A stretch of DNA of 64,000 bases from [Flexibacter] sp. ATCC 35103 (lineage in GTDB: Bacteria > Bacteroidota > Bacteroidia > Flavobacteriales > Flavobacteriaceae): the NCBI RefSeq assembly GCF_001975985.1, contig NZ_MTQF01000010.1, forward strand, positions 124,001 through 188,000, read 5' to 3'. The notes below the pieces were generated by a model. The model had not been told where the DNA came from. It saw only the letters and a list, made by a program, of their open reading frames with translations, and ran no database searches. The position numbers were made by a program, and so were the translations under genes. Shown piece after piece: positions 33,813-42,407 of this stretch. The number at the start of each line of letters is the position of its first letter. Position 1 is the first letter of the stretch.

Positions 33813-34745
33813 ATGATAAAATTTCCTAAAATTGACTTTCCGCAATTAAAATCCAAATTACAGGTGAAATCTCCCTGGGACAGGATTATTATTATGCTGT
33901 TGAGTCTTTTAATCACGATCCCAATTTTTATCATACTGCATCAGAACCTGATTGATTTAGAATGGCCGTTCAATCTCGACCGCGTCTTTATCTTTATCTT
34001 TGTATTTGCTGCTATTTTCTTTCTTTTAATGTATCTGCGAACAATCATAATCTTATGTATTGCTGTTTATATATTGGTGCTTATCTACGGAAGTGTGATA
34101 GGAAATTATGGCTTTAGTGAAATATCCGAAGATTATAATTCGATGATTTATACGATGTCTGATAATCCTTTTCCGCAGGATATTATTGTGGCAAAGCTGC
34201 TTCCGTTTCCTAATAAATCAAAAATTATTAATGCCATAGAATACCAAAACCCAAAGGTTCGCAATTTTGCTATAATGGCCACTACGAAACATTTTAAAGG
34301 AATAAAAGGTTATTCAGATTATAGAACCATTATTCAGTGTTTTGCAGTTTTTAAAGAAATAAACGGACGTTGGAATTATGTTAATGACCCTAAAGAAGGA
34401 GATTATATTGCTACGGCGAGCGAATCATTAGAATATTTTTCAGGAGATTGCGACGATCATTCTATTTTAATGGCAGCAGCAATACGTTCTATTGGCGGAA
34501 CTCCAAGGCTAATTCATACTAAAGGGCATATTTATCCGGAAATTCTAATTGGTTCCTTGATTGATCTGGAAAAAGTCAATTATTTAATCAAGAATGTGCT
34601 TTTTGTAAAAGAAAGTTATGGCAAAAAAATTCATTATCATATTGACGAACGCGGACAAGTATGGATGAATCTTGATTACACGGCAAAATATCCAGGCGGA
34701 CCATTTATGTACGAAGAAATTTTAGGGGCGCTAACTCTAAAATAA
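33813..34745 (+). CDS. membrane-anchored transglutaminase-like protein
   Basis: 310 residues from the ATG at 33813 (an upstream TTG at 33804 is less likely). The N-terminal half carries about three hydrophobic segments (roughly residues 28-45, 60-76, 81-98). The C-terminal half has SGDCDDHSILMAAAIRSIGGTPRLIHTKGHIYPEILIG, which fits the transglutaminase-like Cys-His-Asp core (the Cys in GDCDDH, the His in GHIYPE). It starts 18 bases after the binding-protein gene, so the two are cotranscribed. It may be a protease or have lost activity. Confidence 0.8.
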   Translation: MIKFPKIDFPQLKSKLQVKSPWDRIIIMLLSLLITIPIFIILHQNLIDLEWPFNLDRVFIFIFVFAAIFFLLMYLRTIIILCIAVYILVLIYGSVIGNYGFSEISEDYNSMIYTMSDNPFPQDIIVAKLLPFPNKSKIINAIEYQNPKVRNFAIMATTKHFKGIKGYSDYRTIIQCFAVFKEINGRWNYVNDPKEGDYIATASESLEYFSGDCDDHSILMAAAIRSIGGTPRLIHTKGHIYPEILIGSLIDLEKVNYLIKNVLFVKESYGKKIHYHIDERGQVWMNLDYTAKYPGGPFMYEEILGALTLK

Positions 34746-34795
34746 TTTTTTAGAAATTAATTATCTGAACCTCAAAGGTTTTAAGATTTTATGTA

Positions 34796-34822
34796 AAGGC
34801 ACACAGCAGTGTGTCTTTTTTT
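34796..34822 (+). terminator. terminator after the transglutaminase-like gene
   Basis: CACAC (34800-34804) pairs with GTGTG (34809-34813), closed by G-C outside, followed by an 8-base T-run. The hairpin belongs to the same repeat type as 30430-30447. Confidence 0.7.
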
Positions 34823-34977
34823 TGTGCATTGCCTTTTTTTATTTAAGTATTGCATTTACTGATATCATAAGGAATTGTAAGGTTAGTTCCTGTTTATTTT
34901 TATAAATATTTGATTTTTAGATTTTTAATTAAAAATATTTTTGTAAATTTCTATGGTCTAACCTTAATCACAAAATC

Positions 34978-35346
34978 ATGAAAAAATCTAAATTATTTAT
35001 CTTCGGAATTGCATTATTAGCACTATTAATGGTTTCATGTCACAAAGATCGAAACAAATTGGTTAACTCCTGGAAAATAACAGCAGTTGAGCCTAAAATA
35101 CCTCTTTCTGACTCTTTAAAAAATGTAATCCTGACGCAGGGACAACTTACATTTACAAAAGACGGACATGTTACGGGATATCTACAAAGAGAAATAACGG
35201 ATGGTACATTTGCGTTGACAAAAGGAGGAAAAAGTTTAGTAATAAAAGATGAAACAGGAACCCCATATCCTTGTGAAAGTACTATAACTGATGACGAACT
35301 GATTTTAGACAGCAAAGAGATGAAAGTTACACTCAAAAAAATATAA
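34978..35346 (+). CDS. small lipoprotein, lipocalin-like
   Basis: 122 residues. The signal peptide MKKSKLFIFGIALLALLMVSC has the lipobox MVSC. The mature part begins HKDRNKLVNSWKITAVEPKIP and continues LTFTKDGHVTGYLQREITDGTFALTKGGKSLVI, the W...F..dG pattern of Bacteroidota lipocalin-like lipoproteins. Likely an envelope protein; ligand or role unknown. It is monocistronic with a terminator 27 bases after its stop codon. Confidence 0.8.
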   Translation: MKKSKLFIFGIALLALLMVSCHKDRNKLVNSWKITAVEPKIPLSDSLKNVILTQGQLTFTKDGHVTGYLQREITDGTFALTKGGKSLVIKDETGTPYPCESTITDDELILDSKEMKVTLKKI

Positions 35347-35372
35347 CAGACACTTTTTATATAAACCTAATC

Positions 35373-35404
35373 AACCACGCTGCAATACAGTGTGGTTTTT
35401 TATT
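35373..35404 (+). terminator. terminator of the lipocalin-like gene
   Basis: AACCACGCTG (35373-35382) and CAGTGTGGTT (35388-35397) pair with one G-T wobble around loop CAATA, followed by TTTTATTT. Confidence 0.8.
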
Positions 35405-35474
35405 TAAGACAAATTCTAAGTTGGGTTTGTTGTAATGAATTTATATTTTTTCTTTAAAATAAAAACACAAATTG

Positions 35475-35482
35475 TATCTTTG
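35475..35482 (+). promoter_or_regulatory. -7 element of the ABC-F gene
   Basis: TATCTTTG matches TAnnTTTG; with initiation about 7 bases later it gives a leader of roughly 105 bases before the ABC-F start codon. Confidence 0.55.
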
Positions 35483-35510
35483 CAATCTTAAAATAATACA
35501 AATCACTTAT

Positions 35511-35596
35511 GTGAAAAATAATTTCTTTCAGACAATTTAAAGCACAGACTGCAATCGCGGTTACGCTATTTATTCATCTTAACGGAAAGAAATTAT
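35511..35596 (+). promoter_or_regulatory. leader with start-codon-masking hairpin and short ORF before ABC-F
   Basis: ATAATTTCTTTC (35518-35529) is perfectly complementary to GAAAGAAATTAT (35585-35596), which ends in the first two bases of the ABC-F ATG (35595). A 9-codon ORF, GTG at 35511 to TAA at 35540 (MKNNFFQTI), spans the left arm. If a ribosome stalls on this ORF the hairpin would open. Such leaders are known for antibiotic-resistance genes; here the sequence suggests, but does not prove, translation attenuation. Confidence 0.5.
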
Positions 35597-37181
35597 GCTC
35601 ATTCTACAAAACATTGCATATAAACACAGCAACACTAATTTATTGTTTGACACTATCAGTTTTACAATAAACAATCAGGATAAAATTGCCTTAATTGGTA
35701 ATAATGGCGTTGGAAAATCGACTTTATTAAAAATTATTGCCGGCGAATTACAGCCTTCAAACGGAGAACTAAAAGTTAGTTCTGAGCCTTATTATATCCC
35801 TCAAATCTTTGGGCAATACAATCATTTTACGATTGGCGAGGCTTTGCGCGTAAATCATAAACTAAACGCACTTGCAGCAATATTGGACGGAAACGTAACG
35901 GAAGAAAATCTTACAGTTCTAAACGACGACTGGACTATTGAAGAACGTTGCAATGCTGCACTAAAATATTGGCAATTATCTGATTTAGATTTAGCACAAA
36001 AAATAGAAACACTAAGTGGAGGTCAGAAAACAAAGGTTTTTCTGGCTGGTATTTCGATTCATGAACCTCAATTGGTTTTACTTGATGAACCAAGTAATCA
36101 TCTCGATTATACAGCGAGAGAATTACTCTACAACTTTATTGATTCTACAAATAGCAGCTTGATCATTGTGAGCCATGATCGAAAATTACTTAACCTTTTA
36201 AATACGGTTTACGAGCTCAGCAAACGCGGAATCAGTATATATGGCGGAAATTATGATTTTTATGCTGAGCAAAAAGAAATCGAAAAAACTGCATTGAACC
36301 ATGATTTACAAAGTAAAGAAAAAGCGTTGCGAAAAGCCCGGGAAAAAGAACGTGAAACAGCAGAAAGACAGCAAAAACTGGACGCACGAGGAAAAAAGAA
36401 ACAAGAAAAATCAGGTGTTGCCAGAATAATGATGAATACGTTACGCAATAATGCCGAAAATAGTTCTTCGAAACTCAAAAGCGTTCATGTCGAGAAAATT
36501 GATGGTATATCGAAGGAATTACGAGAATTACGCTCTGCTTTGCCTGATGTAGATCAGATGAAATTTGGTTTTGATAATTCGGGTTTACACAAAGGCAAAA
36601 TTTTGTTTAAGGCAAATGCAGTTAACTACAGTTATAAAGAACAGTTATTATGGAAAAAGGATTTAAATATTGAGATAATAAGCGGTGAAAGAATTGTTCT
36701 AAAAGGTACAAATGGATCCGGAAAAACTACGCTGATCAAAATAATATTGGGAAATTTAGAACCAAAATCAGGAACGGTATATGCTGCCCCAAATAAATCG
36801 GTTTATATCGATCAGGATTATTCCCTGATAAATAATGAACTTAAGGTTTATGATCAGGCACAACAATTTAATAGCGCAGGATTAGAAGAACACGAAATAA
36901 AAATGAGACTTAATCGCTTTTTATTTCATAAAGAATATTGGGATAAACCTTGCAGCGCATTAAGTGGTGGCGAAAAAATGCGGCTAATGCTGTGTTGCCT
37001 CACCATTAATAACGAATCGCCGGACATGATTATATTAGACGAGCCAACAAATAATTTAGATATTCAGAATATCGAAATCCTGACCGCAGCTATTAATGAA
37101 TATCAAGGAACATTGATTGTGGTTTCTCACGATGAATCATTTCTGGAGGCAATAAATATGGAGAAAACAATTGAGCTTTAA
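35595..37181 (+). CDS. ABC-F ATPase (ribosome-associated, possible antibiotic resistance)
   Basis: 528 residues, two ABC domains and no membrane segment. First domain: GNNGVGKSTLLK, LSGGQKTKVFLAGISIHEPQLVLLDEPSNHLD. Second: GTNGSGKTTLIK, LSGGEKMRLMLC, MIILDEPTNNLD. A highly charged inter-domain linker (about residues 230-315; ALRKAREKERETAERQQKLDARGKKK...) is the tRNA-contacting arm region of ABC-F factors. Some of these factors displace ribosome-targeting drugs (ARE), others act in translation. The masked leader supports a drug-inducible role; the substrate is unknown. Confidence 0.88.
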   Translation: MLILQNIAYKHSNTNLLFDTISFTINNQDKIALIGNNGVGKSTLLKIIAGELQPSNGELKVSSEPYYIPQIFGQYNHFTIGEALRVNHKLNALAAILDGNVTEENLTVLNDDWTIEERCNAALKYWQLSDLDLAQKIETLSGGQKTKVFLAGISIHEPQLVLLDEPSNHLDYTARELLYNFIDSTNSSLIIVSHDRKLLNLLNTVYELSKRGISIYGGNYDFYAEQKEIEKTALNHDLQSKEKALRKAREKERETAERQQKLDARGKKKQEKSGVARIMMNTLRNNAENSSSKLKSVHVEKIDGISKELRELRSALPDVDQMKFGFDNSGLHKGKILFKANAVNYSYKEQLLWKKDLNIEIISGERIVLKGTNGSGKTTLIKIILGNLEPKSGTVYAAPNKSVYIDQDYSLINNELKVYDQAQQFNSAGLEEHEIKMRLNRFLFHKEYWDKPCSALSGGEKMRLMLCCLTINNESPDMIILDEPTNNLDIQNIEILTAAINEYQGTLIVVSHDESFLEAINMEKTIEL

Positions 37182-37202
37182 TAAAAATAAAATTCTTGAC
37201 AG

Positions 37203-37236
37203 AAAACCTCTAAAGTCTTATGATCTTAGAGGTTTT
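37203..37236 (+). terminator. terminator of the ABC-F gene
   Basis: AAAACCTCTAA (37203-37213) pairs perfectly with TTAGAGGTTTT (37226-37236); the T-run is short and interrupted by CATG. Confidence 0.65.
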
Positions 37237-37291
37237 CATGTTTTTTAAGCATTCTAAATGTTTGATTTTGAGTAAATAATCAATAAATATT

Positions 37292-37336
37292 TTGCGCAGT
37301 CAAATAACTGCATTATATTTGCAGTCAAATAACTGC
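37292..37336 (+). promoter_or_regulatory. promoter and twin operators of the ArsR cluster
   Basis: GCAGTCAAATAACTGC occurs at 37296-37311 and again at 37321-37336, 25 bases apart; each is an inverted repeat GCAGT-N6-ACTGC. A good promoter TTG (37292-37294)-N19-TATATTTG (37314-37321) lies between and overlaps both copies. The arrangement is that of autoregulation: the ArsR dimer bound at both copies would block the polymerase. The start codon is only 4 bases after the second copy. Confidence 0.75.
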
Positions 37337-37339
37337 ACA

Positions 37340-37663
37340 ATGGAAATTCGTAGAGATGTATTTCAGGCAATCGCTGACCCTACCCGCAGGGCAATACTAA
37401 GTTTAGTAGCAATTCAGGCTATGACGCCCGGAACTATAGCGGAAAATTTTGATTCATCAAGGCAAACTATTTCAAAACACATTCAAATCCTGACGGAATG
37501 CGAATTATTGGAACAGGCACAAAATGGCAGAGAAATTTATTATCATATCAATGCCAAAAAAATGAAGGAAGTAGCTGATTTTATTGAGCCTTTTCGTCAA
37601 ATGTGGGATGATCGATTTAACAAATTAGAAAGTATTATGAAGAACTATAAACCTAAAAAATAA
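37340..37663 (+). CDS. ArsR-family HTH repressor
   Basis: I take the ATG at 37340 (MEIRRDVFQAIADPTRRAIL), since the longer reading from 37292 covers the promoter. The 108-residue product has DPTRRAILSLVAIQAMTPGTIAENFDSSRQTISKHIQILTECELLEQAQNGREIYYHINAKKM, the complete winged helix of ArsR. No metal-binding cysteine motif is visible, so it is the non-metal type usually followed by an SRPBCC gene. It starts the operon and probably represses it through the twin operators. Confidence 0.92.
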   Translation: MEIRRDVFQAIADPTRRAILSLVAIQAMTPGTIAENFDSSRQTISKHIQILTECELLEQAQNGREIYYHINAKKMKEVADFIEPFRQMWDDRFNKLESIMKNYKPKK

Positions 37664-37669
37664 CTATTT

Positions 37670-38137
37670 ATGGAACTAAAAACAAAAATTGATGCTCAGG
37701 ATGGTAAACAGGATCTTATAATTACCAGAGAATTTGATCTTCCGTTAGCATTACTTTTTAAGGCTTATGATGATCCAGAAATTGTAGCACAATGGATGGG
37801 CACAAAAGTACTAAAACTAGAAAACAAGCAACACGGCGGTTATCAATTCGAAACGACTGATCCTCACGGAAATGTTGTATTTAAAGCAAATGGCGTAATT
37901 CATGAATACAGTCCAAACCAGAGAATTACACGTACGTTTGAAATGGAAAACTCTCCTTTTGCCGTTCAGCTTGAATTTTTAAAGTTTGAACTAATCTCTG
38001 ATGAAACCAGTAAACTTACCATGCACATAATTTATAAATCAGCTGATCTTCGCGATCAAATGCTGAAATTGCCTTTTGCACAAGGTATAAACATGGCACA
38101 CAATAGATTACAGGAAATTGTAAACAAACTTAAATAG
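37670..38137 (+). CDS. SRPBCC / AHSA1-like protein
   Basis: 155 residues with the AHSA1/START-like fold: LIITREFDLPLALLFKAYDDPEIVAQWMGTKVLK and the C-terminal helix GINMAHNRLQEIVNKL. This is the standard neighbour of ArsR-type repressors; the hydrophobic cavity probably binds a small ligand. It begins 6 bases after the repressor gene. Ligand unknown. Confidence 0.9.
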   Translation: MELKTKIDAQDGKQDLIITREFDLPLALLFKAYDDPEIVAQWMGTKVLKLENKQHGGYQFETTDPHGNVVFKANGVIHEYSPNQRITRTFEMENSPFAVQLEFLKFELISDETSKLTMHIIYKSADLRDQMLKLPFAQGINMAHNRLQEIVNKLK

Positions 38138-38144
38138 CAACATC

Positions 38145-38528
38145 ATGACAAAAAGAAATAAAATTATATATTGGATCGCTACTCTTTGGCTTGCATTAGG
38201 AATGACATCTACCGGAGTTGTACAATTAATTAAAATGAAAGAAGAAGTGGATATGATGACGCATTTGGGCTACCCTATTTACTTTTTGACACTATTAGGA
38301 ATCTGGAAAATATTAGGTGTTATAGCCATACTTATCCCTAAATTTCCTTTATTGAAAGAATGGGCATATGCCGGTTTCTTTTTTGCCATGTCGGGCGCTG
38401 TTTTTTCTCATTTAGCTTCGGGAGATCCGGCTGTAGCACTTTTTGGACCAATCTTATTACTTGTTTTAACGGTTACTTCTTGGTATTTCAGACCTTTAGA
38501 AAGAAAAGTAACTTCTATAAATTTATAA
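38145..38528 (+). CDS. DoxX-like membrane protein
   Basis: 127 residues with four hydrophobic segments, starting MTKRNKIIYWIATLWLALGMTSTGVVQLIKM and including ILGVIAILIPKFPLLKEWAYAGFFFAMSGAVFSHLASGD, the pattern of DoxX-family proteins. It follows the SRPBCC gene by 7 bases and shares its regulation. Role unknown; relatives take part in thiol or quinone metabolism. Confidence 0.88.
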   Translation: MTKRNKIIYWIATLWLALGMTSTGVVQLIKMKEEVDMMTHLGYPIYFLTLLGIWKILGVIAILIPKFPLLKEWAYAGFFFAMSGAVFSHLASGDPAVALFGPILLLVLTVTSWYFRPLERKVTSINL

Positions 38529-38571
38529 TATCCCTGTTTTTTTTTAACTTAGTAAGAAATTATTTAAACAT

Positions 38572-39138
38572 ATGAGTGCAAATAAAAATAAGTTGTCACC
38601 TGAACAACAAGAAGAAATACTGAATGTTTTAGAAACACGTTTTGAGAAAAATATGCAACGTCATAAAGATATTGAATGGGCAAAAGTAAAAGCTAAGCTG
38701 CAGGGTAATCCCAATAAATTATGGTCGCTCGATGAAATGGAAAGAACTGAAGGTGAACCGGATGTTGTAGGTTATGATAAAAAAACAGATGAATATATTT
38801 TTTATGATTGCTCTGCTGAAAGTCCAAAAGGCCGCAGAAGCTTTTGTTATGATCATGAAGCTTTAGAAAAAAGGAAAGAAAATAAACCAGCTGACAGTGC
38901 ACTTAACAGGGCTACAGAAATGGGAATTGAACTTTTGAATGAAGAGCAATACAAGGAACTTCAGACATTGGGTAATTTTGACTTAAAAACATCCAGCTGG
39001 ATCGCAACACCAGCTAATATTAGAAAATTGGGCGGAGCATTATTCTCAGATTTCCGTTACAATACAGTATTTGTGTATCATAATGGCGCCGAATCTTATT
39101 ATGCCGCAAGAGGTTTTCGAGGATTGTTGCGAGTTTAG
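38572..39138 (+). CDS. DUF4256 protein
   Basis: 188 residues. It starts MSANKNKLSPEQQEEILNVLETRFEKNMQRHKDIEWAKVKAKLQGNPNKLWSLDEMERTEGEPDVVGYDKKTDEYIFYDCSAESPKGRRSFCYD, which I recognise as DUF4256. Conserved acidic, Cys and Arg residues look enzyme-like, but no activity is known. It is the last gene of the ArsR cluster, 43 bases after DoxX, ahead of a terminator. Confidence 0.85.
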   Translation: MSANKNKLSPEQQEEILNVLETRFEKNMQRHKDIEWAKVKAKLQGNPNKLWSLDEMERTEGEPDVVGYDKKTDEYIFYDCSAESPKGRRSFCYDHEALEKRKENKPADSALNRATEMGIELLNEEQYKELQTLGNFDLKTSSWIATPANIRKLGGALFSDFRYNTVFVYHNGAESYYAARGFRGLLRV

Positions 39139-39173
39139 TTTTAAAGTTGATAAAGTAATTTTTTCAACAATAG

Positions 39174-39207
39174 CAAAAGCCTCCGTTCTCTTTAGACGGA
39201 GGTTTTG
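39174..39207 (+). terminator. terminator of the ArsR cluster
   Basis: CAAAA-g-CCTCCGT (39174-39186) pairs with ACGGAGGTTTTG (39196-39207), one bulged G. Confidence 0.75.
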
Positions 39208-39323
39208 TTATTTAATTTAACTGAAAAAATATTCATTAAATTTTTAAAAATCTATTTTAAAAGTCTAGACATATTTCAATTTGGTTTTAATTATATTAGC
39301 AACAATTTTACCAAAACCAATAA

Positions 39324-40283
39324 ATGAAAACAACTTTAAGCTTGCTTCTGTTTCTTACCTTTTTTAATGTATTTGCTCAAACTGAAGAACAACTGTTTCA
39401 GTATAAATATGAAATGTCGAAAGAATATCATAATAAACCTTCTTACGCCTTTAAGACCAAAAAATACGTTCCTGAAAAACTTTTTATTACCAGTAAATGC
39501 AAAACAGATATTTTAGAGAAATCTGCTGGTGTTTTTGCACAGAATACGATTTTATCAATACGAAAAAAAGAGAATAATCAAGTTGATATTATACTGGATT
39601 CTAAATTTCCGCCGGAGTATAATTGTGAATCATTTGGTTTTGTGAAACTGGAAAGTATAAGCAGTAATTTATTTGATTCTAAAAACAAAAAGATCAAATT
39701 ATCTGATAGTGGTTTTTTGAATTTAGGAGGTGAATTCAAAAAAGATTCAAATACAGAATTAGAATATCAAACTGCTAATAAGCAATCTATTACGGTGGAT
39801 AATAAAGATCTAAAATTAAAAGGAACTATTACTTATGAATTATCATTTCTAACCGATTATGTTATTCTTTCATTAGATAAAACAAAAGTGGGGTCAATTC
39901 TGGATATAAATGGTATTAAATATGAACTTTTCGAAATTTATAATAATAAAGTTATTTTGAAAAAGCTGATTAAGTCAAATTTAGAAAACAATATTAAGCT
40001 TCTTATTTTCAATAAAAAAAAGGAATTATTAGTTTATGAAGAAGGTTCGCGAAATTCTTTGATTTATAGTATGGCTTGTGGTCAGGAATATTTTGAATTT
40101 ATATCAAAAAATAAAGATTACACTTTTGAAGAGTTTAAAAAGCATTTTACTTTTAAAGATATTATCAATAAAGAAAGTTTATATATAGTTCTCGAAGGTG
40201 TTGGCGATATAGAGAATGAATTTATTTTGTATGAACCAAAATATCAGGTCAAAAAAGAGTTTGAAGCAAAACTAAAAGGATAA
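39324..40283 (+). CDS. secreted protein of unknown function
   Basis: 319 residues with signal peptide MKTTLSLLLFLTFFNVFAQ. The mature part is mostly beta and lysine-rich and contains ITSKCKTDILEKSAGVFAQNTILSIRKKE and YNCESFGFVKLESISS, with scattered cysteines. No known domain was recognised. A weak TATATTAG-like promoter (39291 region) and a weak hairpin after the gene (40311-40341) suggest a single-gene unit. Confidence 0.7.
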   Translation: MKTTLSLLLFLTFFNVFAQTEEQLFQYKYEMSKEYHNKPSYAFKTKKYVPEKLFITSKCKTDILEKSAGVFAQNTILSIRKKENNQVDIILDSKFPPEYNCESFGFVKLESISSNLFDSKNKKIKLSDSGFLNLGGEFKKDSNTELEYQTANKQSITVDNKDLKLKGTITYELSFLTDYVILSLDKTKVGSILDINGIKYELFEIYNNKVILKKLIKSNLENNIKLLIFNKKKELLVYEEGSRNSLIYSMACGQEYFEFISKNKDYTFEEFKKHFTFKDIINKESLYIVLEGVGDIENEFILYEPKYQVKKEFEAKLKG

Positions 40284-40397
40284 TTCTAATTTAAAAAAAG
40301 AAGTTTATAAGGCTATAAAAAGTATTAAACTATAGCTTTTTATACTACAGAGAGGATTTAGAAGATATTAAATTACAAAAGTTGATACAAAATAAAT

Positions 40398-40901
40398 ATG
40401 ATTTTAGCCTTTGACACTTATTACTTTGACGGAAAAGCAAAAACGGTTTGCCTTGAATTTGAGGAATGGAACGAAAGTAAAAACTTTAAAATTCACACAG
40501 AAATTATCGATAATATCGAGGAATATGTTCCGGGAGAATTTTATAAAAGAGAGTTGCCTTGCATCATTAGTTTATTAAATAAGATAGATCTCACGAATAT
40601 TGAAGCTATTATTGTAGATGGATTCGTGTATTTAGACGATGAAAAAAAATATGGTTTAGGTGGCCGTTTATATGAAAAACTGAATAATAGAATCCCAATA
40701 ATTGGTGTTGCAAAAACAAATTTTGCCGCGATCGAAAAAAATAAGAGAGCTTTGAAGAGAGGCGATAGCAAAAAACCGCTCTATATTACTTCTATTGGTA
40801 TTGAACTGGATGATGCTTTTGAAAAAGTAGAAAGTATGGCAGGAGAATTTAGATTTCCAACATTGCTAAAAGAACTGGATCGATTAACGAAAGAATTGTA
40901 A
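40398..40901 (+). CDS. divergent endonuclease V-like protein
   Basis: 167 residues. Endonuclease V features seen: Asp6 in ILAFDTYY, the PYVPGEFYKRELP motif with Glu52 (YVPGEFYKRELP), Asp74 in IIVDGFVYL, and GVAKT (Lys106), ending in FPTLLKELDRL. The family normally has DG..G..HPR; here that segment is DGFVYLDDEKKYGLG without the histidine. The enzyme nicks DNA at deoxyinosine; this copy is about 50 residues shorter than usual and may be altered. It has no repair partner nearby. Confidence 0.8.
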   Translation: MILAFDTYYFDGKAKTVCLEFEEWNESKNFKIHTEIIDNIEEYVPGEFYKRELPCIISLLNKIDLTNIEAIIVDGFVYLDDEKKYGLGGRLYEKLNNRIPIIGVAKTNFAAIEKNKRALKRGDSKKPLYITSIGIELDDAFEKVESMAGEFRFPTLLKELDRLTKEL

Positions 40902-40927
40902 ATACGGGCTATTTTAATAAAATTAAA

Positions 40928-41479
40928 ATGGATTATTTGAAAGAATTAGAATTAACAGAGGACGATATACAATTTCTGAAAGCAAGAATTAAGGAATACG
41001 ATAAATACAGCATTTTATGGGTAATCATTATGCTTTGTTTGTATTATGGTTTTTATCATTTAAATTTTTCAGAGGGAATTCCATCGGTGGCTTCAATTTT
41101 AGACAGCTTTATTATACTTGAATTTTTATTTTTAGGAGTTTTTACTTATGCGCTAATCAAAGGTTTTGAACGAAATGCAAAATGGAAGAAAAACCTATAC
41201 AAACAAAAGAAAATTGCAGGCTCTTTTAAAGTTTTGGAGAAAATAATTACCAACCAGCATGATTCAGATTCGACGAGTCATAATGTGGTTAAAATATTTT
41301 CTGAGCCTGAAAATAAAAATAAATATATTTTTATGGATAATGATAACTTTAGAAAATTAAAGGTGGATGATTTTATTTATCTGGAATATTTTACAGATTC
41401 AGATCTCATCAAAATATTAGAATTCAACAATCGGAAATTAGAATACATAAGGTATCAAATCCACAATAACGCCTGGTGA
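40928..41479 (+). CDS. two-helix membrane protein of unknown function
   Basis: 183 residues with two predicted transmembrane helices (about 29-46 and 62-80) and a C-terminal soluble region of about 95 residues (KWKKNLYKQKKIAGSFKVLEKIITNQ...), rich in lysine and aspartate. No family was recognised. It begins 26 bases after the endonuclease V gene and may be cotranscribed. Confidence 0.65.
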   Translation: MDYLKELELTEDDIQFLKARIKEYDKYSILWVIIMLCLYYGFYHLNFSEGIPSVASILDSFIILEFLFLGVFTYALIKGFERNAKWKKNLYKQKKIAGSFKVLEKIITNQHDSDSTSHNVVKIFSEPENKNKYIFMDNDNFRKLKVDDFIYLEYFTDSDLIKILEFNNRKLEYIRYQIHNNAW

Positions 41480-41564
41480 TAAATTACTTGTAAACGAGTG
41501 TTTTACTGAATTATATTTTAATTAAATTTGGATAAAACCGGATTTATAAATTAAAACAAATACC

Positions 41565-41984
41565 ATGGAAGATTTAAAAAGCCAAACAGACTCATCTTTA
41601 AATGAGAACACGCCAAAAGTGACAGGAATTGGCGGGATTTTCTTTTTTTCAGAAAATCCTCAGGAAACCAGAGATTGGTATGCAAAGAATTTAGGACTTA
41701 ATGTTAATGAATGGGGTTCGACTTTTGAATCCAGAAAAATAAATAAACCGGACGAAATAAGTTCACTGCAATGGAGTCCGTTTAAAAAAGGAGATGATTA
41801 TTTTTCTCCGTCTCAAAAAGAGTTTATGATTAATTATCAGGTTCAGAATATTGAAGGACTTGTAGATAATCTAAAACAAAACGGAGTAACTGTACTGGAT
41901 AATATTGAAACTTTTGATTACGGTAAATTTGTTCATATCATGGATGCAGATGGCAATAAAATAGAACTTTGGGAGCCGGTTTAA
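41565..41984 (+). CDS. VOC-superfamily protein (glyoxalase/bleomycin-resistance-like)
   Basis: 139 residues. IGGIFFFSENPQETRDWYAKNLGLNVNEWGSTFESR is the first VOC module and HIMDADGNKIELWEPV the last, with the conserved E in KIELWEP that often ligates the metal. A single gene with no clear partner; substrate unknown. Confidence 0.88.
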   Translation: MEDLKSQTDSSLNENTPKVTGIGGIFFFSENPQETRDWYAKNLGLNVNEWGSTFESRKINKPDEISSLQWSPFKKGDDYFSPSQKEFMINYQVQNIEGLVDNLKQNGVTVLDNIETFDYGKFVHIMDADGNKIELWEPV

Positions 41985-42088
41985 TATCTTAATTATACTA
42001 AAACTGATTTTCGCAGCGGGTATTAAAGATCTTATTGAAATTTCATTTATCCATTAATAAGGTTCAATACGAATTAAACAACAATAAT

Positions 42089-42385
42089 ATGGAGGAAAAT
42101 AATTATGTCTCTTTAATGAAGAATCTCGCTTCGCCATTAGATTATTCAGAAGGTTTTTATTTAGTATATATTGAAGTTGCTAAACCAACCACAGAAATAA
42201 GCGAAACGATTTTAGAACATGGTAAAATAATCTCAGAACTTGAATTTGGTTATTTATGCGAAGTCCATATGCAGGGTATTCCTGAAATCGCGCGCTCTTT
42301 ATCCTTAAAAAATCATGCTATTTATCAAATGGTCAGATTGGTACGATTAAATAAAAAAACAGATAATAAGATTGATACAAAATAG
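42089..42385 (+). CDS. small protein of unknown function
   Basis: I take the ATG at 42089 (MEENNYVSLMKNLASPLDYSEGFYLVYIEVAKP), giving 98 residues; the longer ORF from 42035 starts with a basic, low-complexity run. No motif was recognised, but it is compositionally protein-like and lies just ahead of a strong terminator. Confidence 0.55.
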   Translation: MEENNYVSLMKNLASPLDYSEGFYLVYIEVAKPTTEISETILEHGKIISELEFGYLCEVHMQGIPEIARSLSLKNHAIYQMVRLVRLNKKTDNKIDTK

Positions 42386-42407
42386 CTTTGTATGATGCTC
42401 AGATACG

